A stretch of DNA of 33,335 nt from contig JAGCVK010000025.1 in NCBI GenBank assembly GCA_017962415.1, positions 1 through 33,335 on the forward strand. Direction: 5' to 3'. The position numbers and the translations under genes are program-made. The notes beneath the pieces were generated by a model that had not been told where the DNA came from, searched no databases, and saw nothing but the letters and a program-made list of their open reading frames with translations. The DNA is from Treponema sp. Lineage in GTDB: Bacteria > Spirochaetota > Spirochaetia > Treponematales > Treponemataceae. This document shows positions 1-6,904 of this stretch, in pieces. Numbering within the stretch: position 1 is the stretch's first letter; each line of letters opens with the position of its first letter.

Positions 1-108
1 ATTTGGTTTAATGCCGTATTCTGGAGCGAATACTGTCTGTGATTTTCCTGACTGAATGTATTCCTCAACAATTTTCTGACGTTCTTCACGACTGTAATTT
101 GATCTCAT
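1..108 (-). CDS. Transposase N-terminus (helix-turn-helix orfA type), partial
   Basis: Reading leftward from an ATG at 108, the frame is open to the window edge for 36 codons. It begins MRSNYSREERQKIVEEY and continues with a basic helix, SGKSQTVFAPEYGIK. This is the usual look of the DNA-binding helix-turn-helix at the start of IS3- or IS66-type orfA proteins (basic start, S-x-E-E-R/F-K, 'A..YGI'). A GGAAG Shine-Dalgarno sits 6 nt upstream (plus strand 115-119), so this start looks genuine. The gene runs off the window, so whether it is intact cannot be judged. It lies head to head with the IS256-type remnant at 122-412, suggesting one element landed in or beside another. The family assignment beyond 'IS transposase' is uncertain. 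Confidence 0.6.
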   Translation of the reverse strand, partial: MRSNYSREERQKIVEEYIQSGKSQTVFAPEYGIKPN

Positions 109-121
109 AATTTCTTCCACC

Positions 122-412
122 TTGCGTAGAAGTTTAGTTCAAAGATTTATTTTTGGAAAATACATGAGAATTGACGGTTACGATATAAGACGAGCCATTT
201 ACACAACCAACGCAATCGAATCCCTGAACTTTTCCCTGCGAAAAGTTACCAGAAACAAATCAAGTTTCCCTGACGATGATTCGATATACAAGGTAATGTA
301 TCTGGCAATTAAAAATGCCAGTACCCGCTGGACAATGTCCATTAAAGACTGGGGCCTGGCAGTTAATCAGTTTGCAATATTATTTGACGGGCGTGTTCCC
401 GGCTTTAATTAA
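122..412 (+). pseudogene. IS256-family (mutator-type) transposase, 3' remnant
   Basis: The translated end carries the C-terminal signature of IS256/mutator transposases: RRAIYTTNAIESLN, then LRKVTRNKSSFPDDDS, KVMYLAIKNAS, RWTMSIKDWGLAVNQFAI. Only about the last 80 residues of a roughly 400-residue enzyme remain. The DDE catalytic residues, which lie upstream in this family, are missing, so it cannot be active. The recognisable homology begins near base 167; the TTG-initiated stretch before it is probably unrelated sequence from the junction. The stop at 410-412 is followed at once by what looks like the element's right terminal inverted repeat. Confidence 0.8.
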
Positions 413-452
413 CCCCTGCCATTTACACAGAATTTATGACAGGGGCCTTTTT
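413..452 (+). mobile_element. Right end of the IS256-type element, also a possible terminator
   Basis: CCCCTG (413-418) pairs with CAGGGG (440-445), with a further CAT/ATG pairing inside, followed by CCTTTTT. Within it, CATTTACACAGAATTT resembles the right terminal inverted repeats of IS256-family elements (pattern TTTACACAaAATt). It sits where the IS end should be, directly after the transposase stop. The hairpin plus T-run could also terminate rightward transcription. It ends 8 bases from the stop codon of the leftward gene at 454. Confidence 0.5.
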
Positions 453-453
453 A

Positions 454-1107
454 CTAATTACCTTCATCTAGAAATTTACAGTCAGTATTTTGAGCAGTTA
501 AATCTATAAGATTTTCAGTTTTATATTCCTTATGTAAACCAATTTTAAATGTTCCTCTATTGTTATAATAAAAATCGAGATGCTGTATTGGATGTAGTTT
601 TGGATATTCTTCTTTAAATCCCACAATATCATTATCATACCGAAAATAACCTGGTTCAAATGATAATAAATATAATATTAAATTCCAATAATTATTTTCT
701 TTATGTTTTAATTCATCATTAGCTTCAAATATTTCCAAAAAATCTTCCATAAATATGTCAAAACAACTTTCAAATTCCGTATATGAGTTGAAAAATGTCT
801 TAAGTAATGAAATATCTTCACAAGAAATTGAATCCGGAAAAAGCGAGTTTTCCAATTTTATTTCATCATCTTTCAATATAAATGGCACATGAAAACTTTG
901 TACTTGTTTACTTTCATTTTCATAAATGAAAACACGATTTGTATTCTCATCATTTTGGAAAACGATACAAACCCCTGATTTCATTTCTTCCTTATGAAGA
1001 AATGAAATAGTAAAAATATTAAGTATTAATTTGATTATATCAATTCTATCACGAATAGCTGAGTCATACTTAATAATATCTTTGTAGGCATAAAATGTTT
1101 GTATCAT
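454..1107 (-). CDS. Small acidic protein paired with the helicase (unknown function)
   Basis: This encodes 217 residues with no signal peptide or membrane segment; it is acidic and rich in Phe/Tyr. I do not recognise it firmly. Near the C-terminus is the arrangement YFRYDNDIVGF ... LHPIQHLDFYYN, i.e. R-Y-D-x-D followed by H-P-x-x-H-L-D. This faintly recalls DUF2290-like proteins, but I cannot confirm that. It starts 5 bases after the helicase stop with no Shine-Dalgarno of its own, so translation is probably coupled to the helicase. The tight pairing of an SF1 helicase with a small unknown protein, next to IS debris and a toxin-antitoxin pair, suggests a defence-type module (inference). The reading frame is intact. 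Confidence 0.7.
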   Translation of the reverse strand: MIQTFYAYKDIIKYDSAIRDRIDIIKLILNIFTISFLHKEEMKSGVCIVFQNDENTNRVFIYENESKQVQSFHVPFILKDDEIKLENSLFPDSISCEDISLLKTFFNSYTEFESCFDIFMEDFLEIFEANDELKHKENNYWNLILYLLSFEPGYFRYDNDIVGFKEEYPKLHPIQHLDFYYNNRGTFKIGLHKEYKTENLIDLTAQNTDCKFLDEGN

Positions 1108-1112
1108 AGAAT

Positions 1113-2519
1113 TTAACGTAATAAGTTTTTAACACTAGGAATCAGTTTTTGATAAAAACTTTCATCATCAATTGATTTATCATAAGACATTGGTTTTGTT
1201 AATGTTTTTAATGCATCTAGCATATCATCCGACATATAAAATTCTTGTTGAATTCGTTTATAGACAGCTTCTCGATTATTACGCAGCTTCATTGTGCCTA
1301 GATTTTGTTTTGCAATTTTTTTATCTTCTTCTGTTGGTTCTGGAAATATGATTGCTTTATTGGAAACAATACTGTTTATAGCCTCATTATATATATTCAT
1401 AAATCTTACATTACTTTCAATTTCATTATTAATAATAAAATATGATTTTATAAATGACCTAGTAAGAGCCATATAAATAGAATTGCGATGATCTAGCATA
1501 TTATATATACAACCTGTTGCTATTGTTATCACAAAAGGAAATTCCAATCCTTTTATATTATTGCTATTACTTATAAATATTTTGTTTTGAGAATTACGAT
1601 TTTTTGTTTGATAACCAATATTTGTTTCCCAATGAAATTTTTCAAATATTCGATCTTCTAATTTGTCGGCAATTTCACACATAGTATTGAAAGATGATTC
1701 TACAAAGACAATTGCTATATCATCTGGTTGTAAATCAGGATTTTCTGCTTGAATTTCTAAAATAGAATTTATCGTAGTATCTATCATATCTGTTCTAGTA
1801 GAAGGCTTTATTAGTATATTACTGTTTGAATCTTCTATATCCTCGAATCTTCGAATAGGTTTTCTAGATAAATGATACATTCCATTTATTTTGTCTACTT
1901 TATACCCACACAAAGCCCATTCTTTATCTTCAAGCCATCTAATAATTGGTTTTTCATATAATCCCATACCAACGGAATGGGCAAACATAAGAGTCTTTGG
2001 ATCAGTTCTATAACATTTATTTAATACATAATCAGCTTCGACATCTATAAATTCTGTATCAAAAATATTCTGAAAAACGTCTCCCGCAATAAAAAGTTTT
2101 TTTGCAGTAATTTCTTCACACAAATTTATAAAATTTTCTTTAAAATCTTGGCCTTCATCCAAAAATATATAATCGAAACATGGGGTAAATTGTTTTTTTT
2201 CTTTTAATTTTTTTATATGTTGCAATATATCTGACGCAAAATCTTCTAATTCATAATATCTACGATATGCAGTGAAAGGAATATTATATGCAGAGCAAAT
2301 ATAACTACATATACCAGAATTTTTATCATTTCCACTTCCCCAAGCTCGCATAATCCATAAACGTTCGTTGATTTTTATTTGTTCATCAACTTTCATAAAA
2401 TCAAATAATGCAGGTATACGTTTTTTCATATCCTCGCATAGAACTTGATTATAACATGCATATACAATTTTACTGTTCTTTTCATTAACATATTTTTCAC
2501 GAATTTTTTGAATCAGCAA
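1113..2519 (-). pseudogene. UvrD/Rep-like SF1 helicase, C-terminal part of a frameshifted gene
   Basis: The 468-residue frame holds most helicase motifs in order: motif II YIFLDEGQDF, motif III LFIAGDVFQNIF, the motif IV region NKCYRT, motif V ISNSNNIKGLEFPFVI and motif VI IYMALTRS. Motif I is absent from this frame as called from its TTG. Reading the same frame upstream past 2519, however, gives GLAGTGKTELLIQK, a textbook Walker A that sits on the boundary with the frame at 2540-3130. The two pieces are therefore one gene, 1113-3130, of about 672 codons, split by a single missing base (probably GGTTTAGC to GGTTAGC at about 2541-2545). As written, no product would have both the N-terminal domain and a Walker A. 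The fragment could only be made from an internal TTG or by frameshifting. Confidence 0.8.
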
Positions 2520-2539
2520 TTCTGTTTTACCAGTTCCTG

Positions 2540-3130
2540 CTAACCTTGAATCCTTATTACTTTATTTGGATTAACATCCTGATAAATGAAACTACTTTGA
2601 TTACCATCATATAATATGATTTTATTTTTTATTTTTTTTATCAAAGTATCAGGAACGTCCAATGTAACTTTATTAGGATCATTAATACTTCCTATAATTA
2701 AGGAAGATAAAATCTCGATTTTTCTTTGCAGTTCTGGAGAATCTTCATTAAATTGTTCAAAATCAAATTCTTGTTCGTTAGTCACTTCTAAGTCTGCAAA
2801 TAATGACTTCCATGTTCTAGGTCGATTTAATTTATCTTTATATCCAAATTTTTCTGACAGATAGCCTAGATCCTCAATAAAGTCAGCTTTATAGTCATCA
2901 AAACCTTCTTTATTTGTACTATCAAAATTTGCAAAAATAATTTTTTTATGAGGAATTAAAAGTACACATGCCTTTTTATAATTGTATGTATTTTTTGTTG
3001 GTAAAGCTCTATATATTGCATAAACTTGTTTTTGAATTTGATTTGAATATTCTTCAAGAAAAGATAAAAACTTTTCATTACAAACATTTGCTTCAAAAAG
3101 ATCACTGAAAAAATAAGAATCTTGAATCAT
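2540..3130 (-). pseudogene. UvrD/Rep-like SF1 helicase, N-terminal part of a frameshifted gene
   Basis: There are 196 codons from an ATG at 3130 with a GGAG Shine-Dalgarno 8 nt upstream. The frame ends NKVIRIQG-stop, and the next triplets in the -1 frame read LAGTGKTELL, so the stop falls in the glycine that opens the Walker A motif. In related helicases the phrase 'I.G.AGTGKT' is continuous, so this is the N-terminal region of the downstream helicase. Its first about 180 residues have no motif I recognise. A nuclease or sensing domain is possible in this position, but I see no catalytic signature and do not assign one. If the deletion is real, the product is a truncated protein without the ATPase core. 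Confidence 0.75.
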
Positions 3131-3149
3131 AATAATATCTCCAACCTTT

Positions 3150-3350
3150 TTAACAACGATAAAAATTCCATTTATTCTGATATTTTGTTAATAATTCTAA
3201 TTTGTCATCATAAATTGGATTGTCTTCATTAAATTGTTTCTGTATTTCATTAATCTGATTTCCAGCGCATATGTGCTGGCGTTCACCTAACAATTTTAAT
3301 TTGTACTTATTTATTATAACACATAAGGTGTTAAAAAGGTAGTATTTCAT
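3150..3350 (-). CDS. Doubtful 66-codon ORF upstream of the helicase
   Basis: The frame ends 19 bases before the helicase start. Its second half (NEIQKQFNEDNPIYDD, KLELLTKYQNKW) is charged and helix-like as real proteins are. The first half covers a TATAAT-like sequence and the palindrome at 3262-3279, and no Shine-Dalgarno precedes the ATG. It may be the tail of a decayed gene, or chance. No homology is recognised. Confidence 0.2.
   Translation of the reverse strand: MKYYLFNTLCVIINKYKLKLLGERQHICAGNQINEIQKQFNEDNPIYDDKLELLTKYQNKWNFYRC
3262..3279. repeat. 18-bp near-perfect palindrome
   Basis: CCAGCGCATATGTGCTGG is its own reverse complement except for one symmetric pair. It lies about 130 bases upstream of the helicase start and GC-rich arms stand out in AT-rich surroundings. 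It could be an operator for the helicase operon or the toxin-antitoxin genes, or a leftover of a mobile element. Confidence 0.5.
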
Positions 3351-3370
3351 ATAGGACGGCTGATTTAATA

Positions 3371-3400
3371 GTGGCAGAAAAACTTATTTTGCACTATAAT
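3371..3400 (+). promoter_or_regulatory. Probable promoter of the toxin-antitoxin pair
   Basis: TATAAT at 3395-3400 has GTGGCA (3371-3376) 18 bases upstream as a fair -35. The -10 is consensus. AAAGGG at 3405-3410 then serves as the Shine-Dalgarno for the ATG at 3420. Confidence 0.5.
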
Positions 3401-3419
3401 TATTAAAGGGTGAATTAAT

Positions 3420-3662
3420 ATGACAAATACAAATACTGTTGTTTTAGAACGTAAGGTTCCAGTTCAACTGGTAGACCAGATTAGTGATTATATTGATTAT
3501 CTCTGTTTTAAGTTTGAACAGAATTCATTCCCAAAATCTATTAACCTTAGTGCAATGACTGAGCAGCAGTTTAATGCTGAGATTCAGAAAGGTTATGATG
3601 AAATGCTTGCCGGTAAAGGTAGACCAGCTAAAGAAGTTTTTGCAGATATTTTGGGAAGATAA
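3420..3662 (+). CDS. Type II antitoxin, RelB/DinJ-like
   Basis: This 80-residue protein lies two bases before a RelE/ParE-family toxin. Its C-terminal half (MTEQQFNAEIQKGYDEMLAG followed by KGRPAKEVFADI) is the typical toxin-wrapping helix seen in RelB-like antitoxins. The N-terminal half (VLERKVPVQLVDQISDYIDY) would be the dimerisation/DNA-binding part. Such antitoxins neutralise the partner by direct binding and usually repress their own promoter. The ATG has AAAGGG 9 nt upstream. Assignment rests on gene order, size and the C-terminal pattern. Confidence 0.75.
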   Translation: MTNTNTVVLERKVPVQLVDQISDYIDYLCFKFEQNSFPKSINLSAMTEQQFNAEIQKGYDEMLAGKGRPAKEVFADILGR

Positions 3663-3664
3663 TA

Positions 3665-3982
3665 ATGGATCAATATGAAATTATAATCGAACCTTCTGCT
3701 GAAGATGATTTAAAAAACATTTACGACTACATAGCTAATACACTCCTGTCTGAAAATAATGCAAGAAAACAGGTTGAAAGAATCAGAGATACAATTTTTG
3801 AATTAGAGACTATGCCGGAAAGTTATCACCTTTATCCAAACGAAACATGGCATAGTAAAGGCTTGCATTATGTTCCTGTTGGAAACTATGAAATCTTTTA
3901 CACTGTAAACAACAACGATTTTAAAGTAAACATTTTGCGTGTTTTATATGGCAAGATGAATTTCCTCGAAATCTGGAAGTAG
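3665..3982 (+). CDS. Type II toxin, RelE/ParE superfamily
   Basis: It encodes 105 residues with the RelE/ParE fold signature: an N-terminal strand YEIIIEPSAEDDLKNIYDYI, helices with ARKQVERIRDTIFELETMPE, then HYVPVGNYEIFYTV and the terminal strand VNILRVLYGK. ParE members poison DNA gyrase and RelE members cleave mRNA on the ribosome. The '..YEIFYTV....V.ILRVLYG' ending is shared by both, so the target cannot be decided here. It follows the antitoxin with a 2-base gap, so the two are co-transcribed. Length is normal and the frame is intact. Confidence 0.85.
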   Translation: MDQYEIIIEPSAEDDLKNIYDYIANTLLSENNARKQVERIRDTIFELETMPESYHLYPNETWHSKGLHYVPVGNYEIFYTVNNNDFKVNILRVLYGKMNFLEIWK

Positions 3983-4014
3983 CTGATTCCCCCGTGCCCC
4001 CTGAGGTTTCCTGC

Positions 4015-4137
4015 AGAACAGAAAGTGTTCTTTCGGCAAGGATAAAAAGATTTTTGTAGAAACGAAGTTTTTTGCTTGAAGTGAAAATATGTGTTCTAAA
4101 CAACACAAGGACAACACTTGTTTGTAAAAAGTGTTCT
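4015..4137 (+). repeat. Three GTGTTCT copies and inverted repeats upstream of the XRE remnant
   Basis: GTGTTCT occurs at 4025-4031, 4091-4097 and 4131-4137. The first forms an inverted repeat with AGAACA at 4015-4020. The second GTGTT faces AACAC at 4102-4106, and AACACTT (4113-4119) faces AAGTGTT (4129-4135). These clustered half-sites look like an operator area for the regulator whose remnant follows, but chance in a short AT-rich stretch is possible. Confidence 0.35.
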
Positions 4138-4278
4138 ATGGGTTGGGAAAAACCACAGGCTGTTTATCGCTGGTATTATGGTGAAACACTTCCAAGCATT
4201 GATACACTTTCTATTCTTGCAAAGATATTGAACAGACCAATTGAAAGCCTTTTAGTTACGAGAGATATTAAAAATTAG
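4072..4278 (+). pseudogene. XRE-type helix-turn-helix regulator, 5'-truncated remnant
   Basis: From about base 4138 the frame reads MGWEKPQAVYRWYYGETLPS, then IDTLSILAKILNRPIESLLV. This matches the recognition helix and last helices of Cro/CI-type (XRE) domains ('..SPQAVYRWE.GE..P.id.L..la.il.v...eLL'). The first two helices are missing; the codons before 4138 run through repeat-rich sequence and have no HTH character. It therefore looks like the end of a regulator whose start is lost, although a short product from an in-frame start cannot be excluded. Confidence 0.55.
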
Positions 4279-4293
4279 AGAGGTTTGAAATCT

Positions 4294-4350
4294 ATGAACA
4301 TTGATGAAATCAGAACTTACTTTAAGTTACATCAAATTTTGATAAGGTAA
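4294..4350 (+). pseudogene. Start of a broken small gene (18 codons)
   Basis: A good Shine-Dalgarno (GAGAGG, 4277-4282) precedes an ATG at 4294. The frame MNIDEIRTYFK is protein-like but stops at 4350. Switching frame near 4328 continues as TSNFDKVKQQN before another stop, so this looks like a decayed gene start with an indel. The function is unknown. The rest of 4351-4468 shows no gene, only AT-rich sequence leading to the promoter at 4469. Confidence 0.3.
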
Positions 4351-4468
4351 AACAACAGAATTAAATTATATATTACATTTCTCAATCGATATGCAAGCCA
4401 CCGGTTGTCAATCCAAATTTTCTTGAGAATAAAAGCTTACCAAGACATAAAAAATTATTTCTTTTTAT

Positions 4469-4497
4469 TTGCACATTTTTTTTATAAATGTTATCAT
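4469..4497 (+). promoter_or_regulatory. Promoter of the ABC importer operon
   Basis: TTGCAC (4469-4474) and TATCAT (4492-4497) are 17 bases apart, giving a likely transcript start near 4504 and a 5' untranslated region of about 90 nt. Confidence 0.55.
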
Positions 4498-4537
4498 CAA
4501 AAAAAATAACGCAGCGATGAACTCCACATCACTATTC

Positions 4538-4554
4538 TTGCCTCACGACGGCAA
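4538..4554 (+). promoter_or_regulatory. Short inverted repeat in the importer leader
   Basis: TTGCC (4538-4542) and GGCAA (4550-4554) flank a 7-nt centre, just downstream of the predicted transcript start. It could be a repressor site of the kind sugar operons often have, or a small RNA hairpin. Confidence 0.3.
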
Positions 4555-4594
4555 TGCGAAATATAAAAGGCTTTTGCCTTATCAGGAGTATCTT

Positions 4595-5863
4595 ATGAAA
4601 AAAATCTCAAAAATTGCAATTACCGTTTTTTCTTTAGCTTTACTTTTTGCCGGCTGTTCTAAAAAATCTTCAGGACCTGTTACTGTTGAAGTTTGGCATA
4701 CTTATACTGGAAAGCAGGCTGCAGGCCTTAATGATGCAGCAGAACGATTCAATGCCTCTCAGAAAAAGTATGTTGTTGCCGTTAAAAATCAGGATTATTC
4801 AGGTTTTGCTGATACAGTTTACAACGCTGTTGCAAATGGAATTGGTCCTAGTATCATTTTTAATTATGGAACAACTGCCGTTGATTACGCAAACGAAGGC
4901 CTTGCAATTAATATCAAAAAATACATTGACCGCGATAATAAAAAAGGCGACAAAGCAATGCAGAACTTAATTGATTCGCTTCCACAAGCTATGAAAGCTG
5001 ATGTGCTTGGCTTTGAAGATGGCGGAATCTATTATCTTCCAGGCTGTACAACTGGCCCTGTTTTTTTCTATAACAAAACAATTTTTGATGAGCTTGGTTT
5101 AAATCCACCTTCTAATTGGGACGAACTTGCTTCTGTTGCTAAAAAAATCTACGAGAAAAAAGGCATTCCTGGTTTCCATTCAGATGGACTTGTAGATACT
5201 ATTCAAGAACTTATTATGCACAACAATCTTGGCTATATTGATGTTGCAAACAAAAAAGTAACTTTCTGCGGGCCAAAACTCGAAGAAATTTATACCTGGT
5301 ATGCTGATAACTGCAAAAAAGGTTATTTTTCTTTCAACACAATTGGTCGTTATTCTTCTGAAGATCTTGCAAATGGCGATGTAGCTTCTTTTTCTGGTTC
5401 TTGTGTAAATGACCAGTATATTGAAATGGTAGAAGGAAAGGGCGAACTTGGAATGGCAAAATGGATTGCAGGAGATTTTTATACTGCATGGAATCGCGGC
5501 CCAATCTTCCTTCATAGAAATGATGAAGTTGATGAAGGTGCTTACGAGTTTGTAAAATTCTTTTTGAATCGTGAAAATGCTGCAAAGTGGGCAATTGCTA
5601 ATTCTGCACTTTGTCCTTATGGAATTTCAAGCGATGTTCCTGAATATGTTGAATATTTGAATAATCTTCCACAAAATTCGGCTCTTCCTTACGTTCAGGC
5701 AAATATGGCAGTTTCTGGTTCTTTCCCAAATGTTACCGGAAGTGCTGCTGTTAGAAAGATTCTCGAAGAGCATTTGAATTATGTTGTTGACGGAAAAATG
5801 ACTGCAAAAGATGCTGTTGCTGAAATTGAAAAACAGTGCAACGACGCTTTGAATGGCAAATAG
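4595..5863 (+). CDS. ABC importer substrate-binding lipoprotein (family 1, UgpB/MalE-like)
   Basis: The start is placed at 4595 because CAGGAG lies 6 nt upstream and the product then begins with a signal peptide, MKKISKIAITVFSLALLFAGC, with the lipobox cysteine at residue 21. The mature part (422 residues in all) opens VTVEVWHTYTGKQAAGLNDA, the usual start of family 1 solute-binding proteins for oligosaccharides or glycerol phosphates. Later it shows the 'FW..GP...' type stretch (AWNRGPIFLHRNDEV) and a C-terminal helical end. It captures substrate outside the inner membrane and delivers it to the two permeases downstream. The ATPase gene follows after 3 bases. Substrate cannot be read from sequence; sugar or sn-glycerol-3-phosphate are the common choices. 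Confidence 0.85.
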   Translation: MKKISKIAITVFSLALLFAGCSKKSSGPVTVEVWHTYTGKQAAGLNDAAERFNASQKKYVVAVKNQDYSGFADTVYNAVANGIGPSIIFNYGTTAVDYANEGLAINIKKYIDRDNKKGDKAMQNLIDSLPQAMKADVLGFEDGGIYYLPGCTTGPVFFYNKTIFDELGLNPPSNWDELASVAKKIYEKKGIPGFHSDGLVDTIQELIMHNNLGYIDVANKKVTFCGPKLEEIYTWYADNCKKGYFSFNTIGRYSSEDLANGDVASFSGSCVNDQYIEMVEGKGELGMAKWIAGDFYTAWNRGPIFLHRNDEVDEGAYEFVKFFLNRENAAKWAIANSALCPYGISSDVPEYVEYLNNLPQNSALPYVQANMAVSGSFPNVTGSAAVRKILEEHLNYVVDGKMTAKDAVAEIEKQCNDALNGK

Positions 5864-5866
5864 AAA

Positions 5867-6904
5867 ATGAAAGTTCAACTTCAAAACGTAACAAAAAAAT
5901 ATGGCGCAACTATAGCCGTAAAAGATTTTTCTGCAGAACTGGAAGATGGGCATTTGATTTGTTTGCTCGGTCCTTCGGGCTGCGGAAAGTCTACAATTTT
6001 AAATATGATTTGCGGAATTGTTCCGGTAAGCGAAGGCAAAATCTTTTTTGATGATAAAGATGTAACAAAACTTCCGCCGGACCAGAGAAATATCGGAATG
6101 GTGTTTCAAAATTATGCGCTGTATCCGCATTTGACGGTTTTAGAAAATATTTCGTTTCCGCTTGAAGTTAGAAAAGTCAAAAAAGCAGAACGCATTGAAC
6201 GAGCTCACGAAATTGCAAAACTTGTTCATGTTGATAATCTTTTAAATCGTTATCCTTCTGAACTTAGCGGCGGCCAGCAGCAGCGGGTTGCAATTGCCCG
6301 CGCAATGATAAAAAATCCTGCGTTGCTTTTAATGGACGAGCCGCTTTCAAATCTTGACGCAAGACTTCGCCTTGAAATGCGCGAAGAAATCCGCAGAATT
6401 CAAAAAGAAACTGGAGTAACTACAGTTTTTGTAACTCACGATCAGGAAGAAGCAATGTCTATTTCAGACAGCATTCTTTTGATGAAAGACGGAGTTTTGA
6501 TTCAAAGTGGCCTTTGCCAGCAATTGTACAAAAATCCAAAATCACTTTTTGTAGCAGAATTTTTGGGAAATCCGCCGGTAAACAAAATTACAATGCCTGA
6601 AGCTGTAAAAAATATCGCAAACTTCTTAAAATGTGATTTAGACAAGCTAAAAGTTCAAGGTCAGGCAACTTTTACAATCAGGCCGGAAAGTTTTTATATT
6701 GATAGCGAAAATGGACTTTCGGCAGAAATTCTTTCAATCAGCGAAATGGGAAAAGATCAGATTGTAACTTTAAACTTTTTGAATCAAACAGTTCGCGCTG
6801 TTTTGAATCTTGAAGATGAAAATCTTTGCGCCACTTCAAAAATCAAAGTTGGCTTAAAGCAAAAAGGCGTTTTTTTATTTGATAATGAAGAAAGGAGATT
6901 TTAG
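5867..6904 (+). CDS. ugpC: ABC importer ATPase (UgpC/MsmX/MalK type)
   Basis: The 345-residue ATPase has Walker A GPSGCGKST (35-43), Q-loop VFQNYALYPH (about 79-88), signature LSGGQQQR (133-140), Walker B ALLLMDEP (152-159) with D-loop SNLD, and H-loop histidine at 191 (VTHDQEEA). A C-terminal region of about 110 residues (TFTIRPESFYI...) is the regulatory TOBE domain of the MalK/UgpC group, somewhat short and divergent. It powers import through the two following permeases. Its TAG overlaps the next gene's GTG by one base. The symbol reflects the subfamily, not a proven substrate. Confidence 0.85.
   Translation: MKVQLQNVTKKYGATIAVKDFSAELEDGHLICLLGPSGCGKSTILNMICGIVPVSEGKIFFDDKDVTKLPPDQRNIGMVFQNYALYPHLTVLENISFPLEVRKVKKAERIERAHEIAKLVHVDNLLNRYPSELSGGQQQRVAIARAMIKNPALLLMDEPLSNLDARLRLEMREEIRRIQKETGVTTVFVTHDQEEAMSISDSILLMKDGVLIQSGLCQQLYKNPKSLFVAEFLGNPPVNKITMPEAVKNIANFLKCDLDKLKVQGQATFTIRPESFYIDSENGLSAEILSISEMGKDQIVTLNFLNQTVRAVLNLEDENLCATSKIKVGLKQKGVFLFDNEERRF

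Noticed and set aside
2530..2550. Programmed -1 frameshift joining the two helicase frames
   Set aside because: The sequence at the junction (CAAGGTTAG) is not a slippery heptamer and I see no clear downstream pseudoknot. A simple one-base deletion explains it better.
454..3130. Gabija or Hachiman system
   Set aside because: No OLD-type nuclease (GajA) or DUF1837 (HamA) partner is seen. The helicase has UvrD-type motifs, unlike the SF2 helicase of Hachiman, and differs from the GajB pattern.
3262..3350. Possible integron attC site (GTTAGGT/ACCTAAC next to a palindrome)
   Set aside because: Only one core site fits. No matching RYYYAAC or GTTRRRY partner lies at the needed distance in either direction, and the palindrome is outside the would-be site.
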